From Hyphomonadaceae bacterium (GTDB lineage: Bacteria > Pseudomonadota > Alphaproteobacteria > Caulobacterales > Aquidulcibacteraceae), in assembly GCA_023384105.1 (NCBI GenBank), contig JAHDXR010000004.1, forward strand, positions 186,001-250,000: a DNA stretch of 64,000 bases, read 5' to 3'. The notes beneath the pieces were generated by a model. The model was not told the DNA's origin, made no database searches, and saw only the letters and a list, made by a program, of their open reading frames with translations. Both the position numbers and the translations under genes were made by a program. Shown piece after piece: positions 63,727 to 64,000 of the stretch (positions within the stretch are counted from its first letter, which is position 1; every line of letters starts with the position of its first letter).

Positions 63727-63800
63727 AGGCGCCTCGTCGCAGCCCGCTTGCATGATGACGGGCGGCCGCTAGCTTTGTCGGCAAAGCTTCGGGGGATTTC

Positions 63801-64000
63801 ATGCGAATACTGCTTGTGGCCGCCGCGATCGTGGCGCTCGCCATCCCGGCGTCCGCGCAAACCGCGCCGCAACGCGAGGAGCGTGGCGCACTGCGCGTGG
63901 AGAACGTGCCGGCGACGCCGCCGGACGTGTCGGAGCGGCTGCGCCAGTACGTGAACACGCGCAGCGCCGGCTTCGCCGACTGGCTGCCGGACGGCGGCGT
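63801..64000 (+). CDS. S9-family peptidase, N-terminal fragment
   Basis: The first 66 codons of a gene running out of the window. A signal peptide (MRILLVAAAIVALAIPASAQ) precedes VENVPATPPDVSERLRQY and RSAGFADWLPDGG. This ENVP--P--V-ERL-QY-N-RSA opening is typical of exported prolyl-oligopeptidase-like peptidases with a beta-propeller. GGGGGATTTC precedes ATG. The catalytic part is not visible. Confidence 0.75.
   Translation, partial: MRILLVAAAIVALAIPASAQTAPQREERGALRVENVPATPPDVSERLRQYVNTRSAGFADWLPDGG

Overview
The window is GC-rich chromosomal DNA that I read as an alphaproteobacterium of the Caulobacterales / Hyphomonadaceae kind. The reasons are a chpT-like phosphotransferase gene followed by cheY and cheR, Flp-type pilin, an OprC-like TonB receptor with DUF2946, and many GC-rich intergenic repeat elements. 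The taxonomy is inference from gene content; no rRNA, tRNA or CRISPR array was seen.

Layout. 1-5.6 kb: end of a HepT-like toxin gene, putA (with a repeat element inserted in frame), a membrane protein, a small anchored protein and a serine hydrolase. 5.7-9 kb: gluQ, an HNH nuclease, and a Nudix gene overlapping a Flp pilin gene. 9-12.3 kb: DUF2946 and an OprC-like TonB receptor behind a MerR-spaced promoter, then a glutathione transferase. 12.4-13.9 kb: a TetR-controlled two-gene operon with a clear operator, and a YciI-like protein. 14.1-21.6 kb: ruvB, an AT-richer foreign gene, two related RHH/ParE toxin-antitoxin modules, and between them MmcQ, a thioesterase, an SDR, gdhA and an MBL hydrolase. 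21.6-30 kb: SDR, DUF4198, a membrane protein, xerD, a large secreted protein, then aroK-aroB-corC. 30.2-34.1 kb: chpT-cheY-cheR and a Kef-type antiporter. 34.2-38.6 kb: epoxide-hydrolase-like enzyme, dps with an OxyR-like site, a VIT-family iron transporter and an acyl-CoA synthetase. 38.8-46.1 kb: alpha-2-macroglobulin with an intact thioester motif and PBP1C.

46.1-50.7 kb holds the most unusual material. Four paralogous genes for 30-35 residue hydrophobic peptides lie in tandem. Each has its own copy of a two-box upstream element (GCATCC, 16 bp, GCATC, written on the minus strand), and three of the four have an intrinsic terminator. Next to them is a 3.5-kb IS1595-family transposon with 23-bp terminal inverted repeats, flanked by a 14-bp palindromic direct repeat. 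It carries a transposase, an AAA-type ATPase, a 60-residue basic protein and a convergent gene with a RusA-like motif pattern.

50.7-64 kb: an EF-hand protein divergent from an OmpR/EnvZ-type system with an odd coiled-coil, acidic and proline-rich periplasmic region; a lipoprotein subtilase translationally coupled to a small exported partner; an alpha/beta hydrolase; two tandem duplicated membrane proteins; DUF2189; an HPF-like protein; an iron-type alcohol dehydrogenase; a double ABC ATPase; and the start of a prolyl-oligopeptidase-type peptidase.

Several families of GC-rich repeats are scattered between genes. In three cases they appear to have been taken into genes: inside putA, at the 3' end of a YciI-like gene, and as the probable ribosome-binding site and start region of pbpC.
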